From assembly GCA_028704385.1 (NCBI GenBank), contig JAQVLA010000002.1, positions 236,443-300,442 of the forward strand: a DNA stretch of 64,000 nucleotides. Direction: 5' to 3'. Position 1 is the first letter of the stretch, and the number at the start of each line of letters is the position of its first letter. Below, piece after piece: positions 61,230 through 64,000 of the stretch. The notes below the pieces were generated by a model, which saw only the letters and a program-made list of their open reading frames with translations, was not told where the DNA came from and did not search any database. The translations under genes and the position numbers were made by a program. The DNA is from Bacteroidales bacterium. GTDB lineage: Bacteria; Bacteroidota; Bacteroidia; Bacteroidales; F082.

Positions 61230-61919
61230 TTACCCAAGCAACAAACGTATTGCCTGCTCGCTTTCCGGATAATAGGCTTGCACTTTCATGCCCACACTAA
61301 AAGCCATAGCAAGCATGGTTAGTGTTGTTTGCGAAGGTTTCTGGTCAGGAGTGAGTACCAGGCTGGCACGGTGTTTTGCCGGTTTTGCAGGTTTCTCGGG
61401 CAAGGCGACAATACTTTTCTCCATGATAAATCGGGCAGACTCATCGCCAAAATAATTACTTTGAAAACCACTTATCCTAAAATTGTTTTTCAATCGCATC
61501 AGCACAGCGGCTGCATTTTCGGGTCTTACTGTGAGTTTGAGTTTTTTTATGCCTTTGTTTCTGGCTTGTGTTTCCTGCATCCCTGCCAGATAACTTCCTA
61601 AGCCGATGCGCCGAAACTCCTCTGTCACGGTGGTGCCGTATAACATCGCTTCACCGGATGCAAAGTGCTGCTGCTGGCTGATTGGTTCAAAAAGTAGCAG
61701 GCTATAAGCAGCCAGTTTATTTTGATGCAGGGCAACAAGCAAACCCTGACTGTGTGCAATAGTATTGAGTTGCTTCATCGTTATCGGATAATGTTTCCCG
61801 ATGTATTGGTCGTCAAGTTTTTTTACCTGCTTAAGTATTTCAGCATCATCTGTTTGTTGGACGCTGAAAGTTATTCCATCTAAGATGATGGTTGTTGTAG
61901 TATTGTTAGCCGCTTTCAT
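61230..61919 (-). CDS. GNAT-family acetyltransferase-like protein
   Basis: A 229-residue protein. Residues about 15-165 form a GNAT domain: GLLVALHQNKLAAYSLLLFE, the acetyl-CoA loop EFRRIGLGSYLAG (RxxGxG), and KKLKLTVRPENAAAVLMRLKN, a strand and helix typical of motif B. Residues 175-229 form an extra C-terminal part containing a Pro/Lys-rich linker (LPEKPAKPAKH). Substrate unknown. It begins nine bases after the dnaX stop and probably shares its transcript. Confidence 0.8.
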   Translation of the reverse strand: MKAANNTTTTIILDGITFSVQQTDDAEILKQVKKLDDQYIGKHYPITMKQLNTIAHSQGLLVALHQNKLAAYSLLLFEPISQQQHFASGEAMLYGTTVTEEFRRIGLGSYLAGMQETQARNKGIKKLKLTVRPENAAAVLMRLKNNFRISGFQSNYFGDESARFIMEKSIVALPEKPAKPAKHRASLVLTPDQKPSQTTLTMLAMAFSVGMKVQAYYPESEQAIRLLLG

Positions 61920-61928
61920 TGGGTGTTG

Positions 61929-63680
61929 TTAAAACTCCGTTTCCAGGTTTAACGCTTGTTTTAGATTCATCAAATAGGGACGGTGTTGAGCCATTTGTTC
62001 AAATTTTTCACGATCGGTATAGGCTCCGGCAGATTGCGGTTTTTCGGCTACGATAGGATTCAGCTTAAACTGGTTGTTGTTGAGTTTGTTTTTTAGAAAG
62101 TCGAAAAGTGCATTCATATTTAATTTGTCGTTGGCTATGAGGCTGTTGTCGATTGTAAAATCAATCACAAAATCTTCTTTCAGTTGTGGCTCGTACCGGC
62201 CTATTGCAGTGGCAAAACTAGGCGAAATATGCTTATAATCTTCTACAAAGGCTTTCCAGGTTAATAATAATTTTTCCTGCGTAAATTCATTTCTGGTCGC
62301 GGGCTCCGGCTCCTCCGGCTTGTCTTGTGATTCTGTTTCGTCGTCGTTGATCGACACAGTACGAACCGATTGGCTGCGTGGCGGTGTTTCACGCACCTGA
62401 TTCGGCGTTTCAGAAGTTTGTTGTGGTGGTGTGTGATAGACAGCTTTTGCTGTAGCTGGCGAAGTTGAAGCAGAGGCTGATGAGGCCGGCTTTTGCTGCT
62501 GCGAAACGCCAGGTTTAGCTTTGGCGGGCTCTGCTGTGGCCTTTGGCATAGCGGGTTTGACTTGCTGTGCTGATTCTGTCAATCCTCCTGCCGACAAAGC
62601 ACAAAGCTGCATAAGTGCGATTTCGAGGTGCAGCCTTTTGTTGCTGCTGTTTCGGTAGTTGAGGTCGCACTGGTTGTTGAGGTTGAGTGCCTGCAGCAAA
62701 AATTGCGGACTACATTTACGTGACTGTTCTGCATAACGATCCTGCAAGGTTTTGCTAACTTCCATCAGCCTGATGGTTGCTTCATCCTTGCTTACCAGCA
62801 GGCTGCGCAGATGGCTGCCCAATCCGTGAATAAAATGCTGCGGATCGAAGCCATTATCAATGATCTCGTTCAGGGTAAGCAACACAGCCGAAGTATCCTG
62901 TTGCAGGATTTGTTCGATGATGTTGAAATAATAATCGTAATCGAGCACGTTGAGGTTTTCGATCACATCTTTGTAAGTGATGTGTTTGCCTGCAAAGCTC
63001 ACCATCTGATCGAAGATCGACAAGGCATCACGTAAAGCACCATCAGCTTTCTGTGCGATGATATTCAAGGCTTCGGGATCGGCTTCCACACCTTCTTTGG
63101 AAGCGACAAAAGCCAGGTGACTACTGATGTCTTCGAGTGTAATGCGTTTAAAATCAAAGATCTGACAACGTGAGAGTATGGTAGGAATGATTTTGTGCTT
63201 TTCGGTGGTGGCCAGGATAAATTTGGCATAGGAGGGAGGCTCTTCCAGCGTTTTCAGGAAGGCGTTAAAAGCCGCCTGCGACAGCATGTGCACCTCATCG
63301 ATGATATAAATCTTGTAAGCTCCAACCTGCGGAGGGATACGTACCTGATCGACAAGATTTCGGATATCCTCGACAGAATTATTGGATGCGGCATCCAACT
63401 CGTGGATATTAAAGGAGTTGGATCTGTTGAAAGAGATACAGGATTCGCACTGATCGCAGGCTTCCATCTCGGGGGTGGGACTGAGGCAGTTGATCGTTTT
63501 GGCCATGATGCGGGCACAGGTGGTTTTGCCAACGCCACGCGGACCGGTAAATAGAAAGGCCTGTGCCAGGGTGTTGTTGCGAATGGCGTTTTTGAGTGTA
63601 TTGGTGATGGCTTGTTGTCCGACCACGGTATCAAAAGTGGTGGGGCGGTATTTTCGGGCAGAAACGATGAAGTTATCCAT
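61929..63680 (-). CDS. dnaX: DNA polymerase III subunit gamma/tau
   Basis: A 583-residue clamp-loader ATPase. The N-terminal AAA+ part has LFTGPRGVGKTTCARIMA (Walker A), a four-Cys zinc module (CLSP, CDQCESC), IIDEVHMLS (Walker B) and ILSRCQIFDF (sensor and Arg finger region). Domain III follows to about residue 370. A low-complexity linker rich in Ala, Pro, Gln and Ser (about 375-470) leads to a C-terminal domain (about 475-583) that in tau subunits binds the polymerase. No obvious slippery A-run for a shorter gamma form was noticed. It is followed by the GNAT gene. Confidence 0.95.
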   Translation of the reverse strand: MDNFIVSARKYRPTTFDTVVGQQAITNTLKNAIRNNTLAQAFLFTGPRGVGKTTCARIMAKTINCLSPTPEMEACDQCESCISFNRSNSFNIHELDAASNNSVEDIRNLVDQVRIPPQVGAYKIYIIDEVHMLSQAAFNAFLKTLEEPPSYAKFILATTEKHKIIPTILSRCQIFDFKRITLEDISSHLAFVASKEGVEADPEALNIIAQKADGALRDALSIFDQMVSFAGKHITYKDVIENLNVLDYDYYFNIIEQILQQDTSAVLLTLNEIIDNGFDPQHFIHGLGSHLRSLLVSKDEATIRLMEVSKTLQDRYAEQSRKCSPQFLLQALNLNNQCDLNYRNSSNKRLHLEIALMQLCALSAGGLTESAQQVKPAMPKATAEPAKAKPGVSQQQKPASSASASTSPATAKAVYHTPPQQTSETPNQVRETPPRSQSVRTVSINDDETESQDKPEEPEPATRNEFTQEKLLLTWKAFVEDYKHISPSFATAIGRYEPQLKEDFVIDFTIDNSLIANDKLNMNALFDFLKNKLNNNQFKLNPIVAEKPQSAGAYTDREKFEQMAQHRPYLMNLKQALNLETEF

Positions 63681-63706
63681 GAGCTAAGTCCTGTTTTTTT
63701 TCTGAA

Positions 63707-63714
63707 CAAAAATA
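63707..63714 (-). promoter_or_regulatory. -7 box of dnaX
   Basis: Minus-strand TATTTTTG, exact consensus, 26 bases before the ATG at 63680. The -33 position reads ATG rather than TTG. Confidence 0.5.
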
Positions 63715-63839
63715 CTTGAAATTTTAAGTTCAGGCATTTTTTGAATGAAAGGAATTCAAAAATCATTTACTTTGCAGTAATTAAAAACCATTGGTGGTTT
63801 GTGCTTTTGAATATAGCATCAACCACTGATCAAAACAAA

Positions 63840-64000
63840 ATGAAAATGATTAAGAAGCTCTTTTTAGGTGTATTATTATTAGGTCTGTTTCTTGTTTCAT
63901 GTGGTCCTTCGCAATACGTTACAGGCAGTTATGTGAATCGTGAAGCACTTCCTGCAGAACCTTATCAAAAGATTTTTATTTTGGCACTTGGATCGCACAA
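63840..64000 (+). CDS. Lipoprotein, N-terminal part (runs off the window)
   Basis: An ATG at 63840 opens a frame that stays open to the window end (53 codons). It starts MKMIKKLFLGVLLLGLFLVSC, a clear lipoprotein signal with lipobox Cys21, and continues GPSQYVTGSYVNREALP and then KIFILALGS. The rest is missing, so the family cannot be named. A near-consensus -7 box (TTACTTTG, 63767-63774) lies 66 bases upstream. Confidence 0.75.
   Translation, partial: MKMIKKLFLGVLLLGLFLVSCGPSQYVTGSYVNREALPAEPYQKIFILALGSH

Overview
The window looks like part of a Bacteroidota chromosome, most likely of the Bacteroidales/Marinilabiliales type. Four things point there. The rpsO-pnp-sigma block carries the short primary sigma factor of the phylum. 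Many genes are preceded by the Bacteroidota -7 box TAnnTTTG, in four places with a TTG 20 bases upstream, and Shine-Dalgarno sites are mostly missing. Two proteins end in type IX secretion (T9SS) sorting domains, one type A and one type B. Glycogen metabolism uses a eukaryote-like GT3 synthase. No rRNA, intact mobile element or CRISPR array was seen. One tRNA gene is present (Ser, anticodon CGA).

Layout. 1-400: gene-poor, with a possible decayed gene. 401-931: outer-membrane barrel. 982-4831 (minus): carotenoid operon crtI-crtB-unknown-idi-crtZ. 5030-7043: thioredoxin-like protein and cation/proton antiporter. 7097-11241: rpsO, pnp, primary sigma factor, rpe. 11289-13274: receiver-only response regulator and PepD. 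13314-22487 (minus): glycogen operon of debranching enzyme, GT4, GH57 and a 1409-residue glycogen synthase-phosphorylase fusion. 22699-27508: S9 peptidase, MscS channel, unknown protein. 28025-31527 (minus): overlapping envelope operon of lipoprotein, LTA-synthase-like enzyme, lipid kinase and YciH. 31666-36474: HAD, M23 peptidase, then HD hydrolase, P-loop kinase and beta-helix lipoprotein. 36790-42764: tightly packed ffh-folD-unknown-queE-PorE-like. 42778-44557: FMN-binding protein and porin. 44733-53713: CNNM-type protein, T9SS type B protein, M16 pair, SRPBCC protein, Ca/Na antiporter, TPR membrane protein. 53861-54429: 118-bp tandem repeats ending in an inverted copy beside tRNA-Ser. 54519-61080: acyltransferase, large M16 peptidase, large T9SS type A protein. 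61230-63680: GNAT protein and dnaX. 63840 onward: start of a lipoprotein gene.

Several starts were moved from the longest open frame because that frame begins at TTG/GTG, runs through a -7 box, or adds residues ahead of the family's usual start. The most interesting items are the repeat array, whose hairpin is kept while its stem sequence changes; the duplicated module in the type A protein in which a PKD domain appears to be split around other domains; the synthase-phosphorylase fusion; and the coupling of an LTA-synthase-like enzyme to a diacylglycerol kinase. All functional calls rest on reading motifs by eye; no database search was run.
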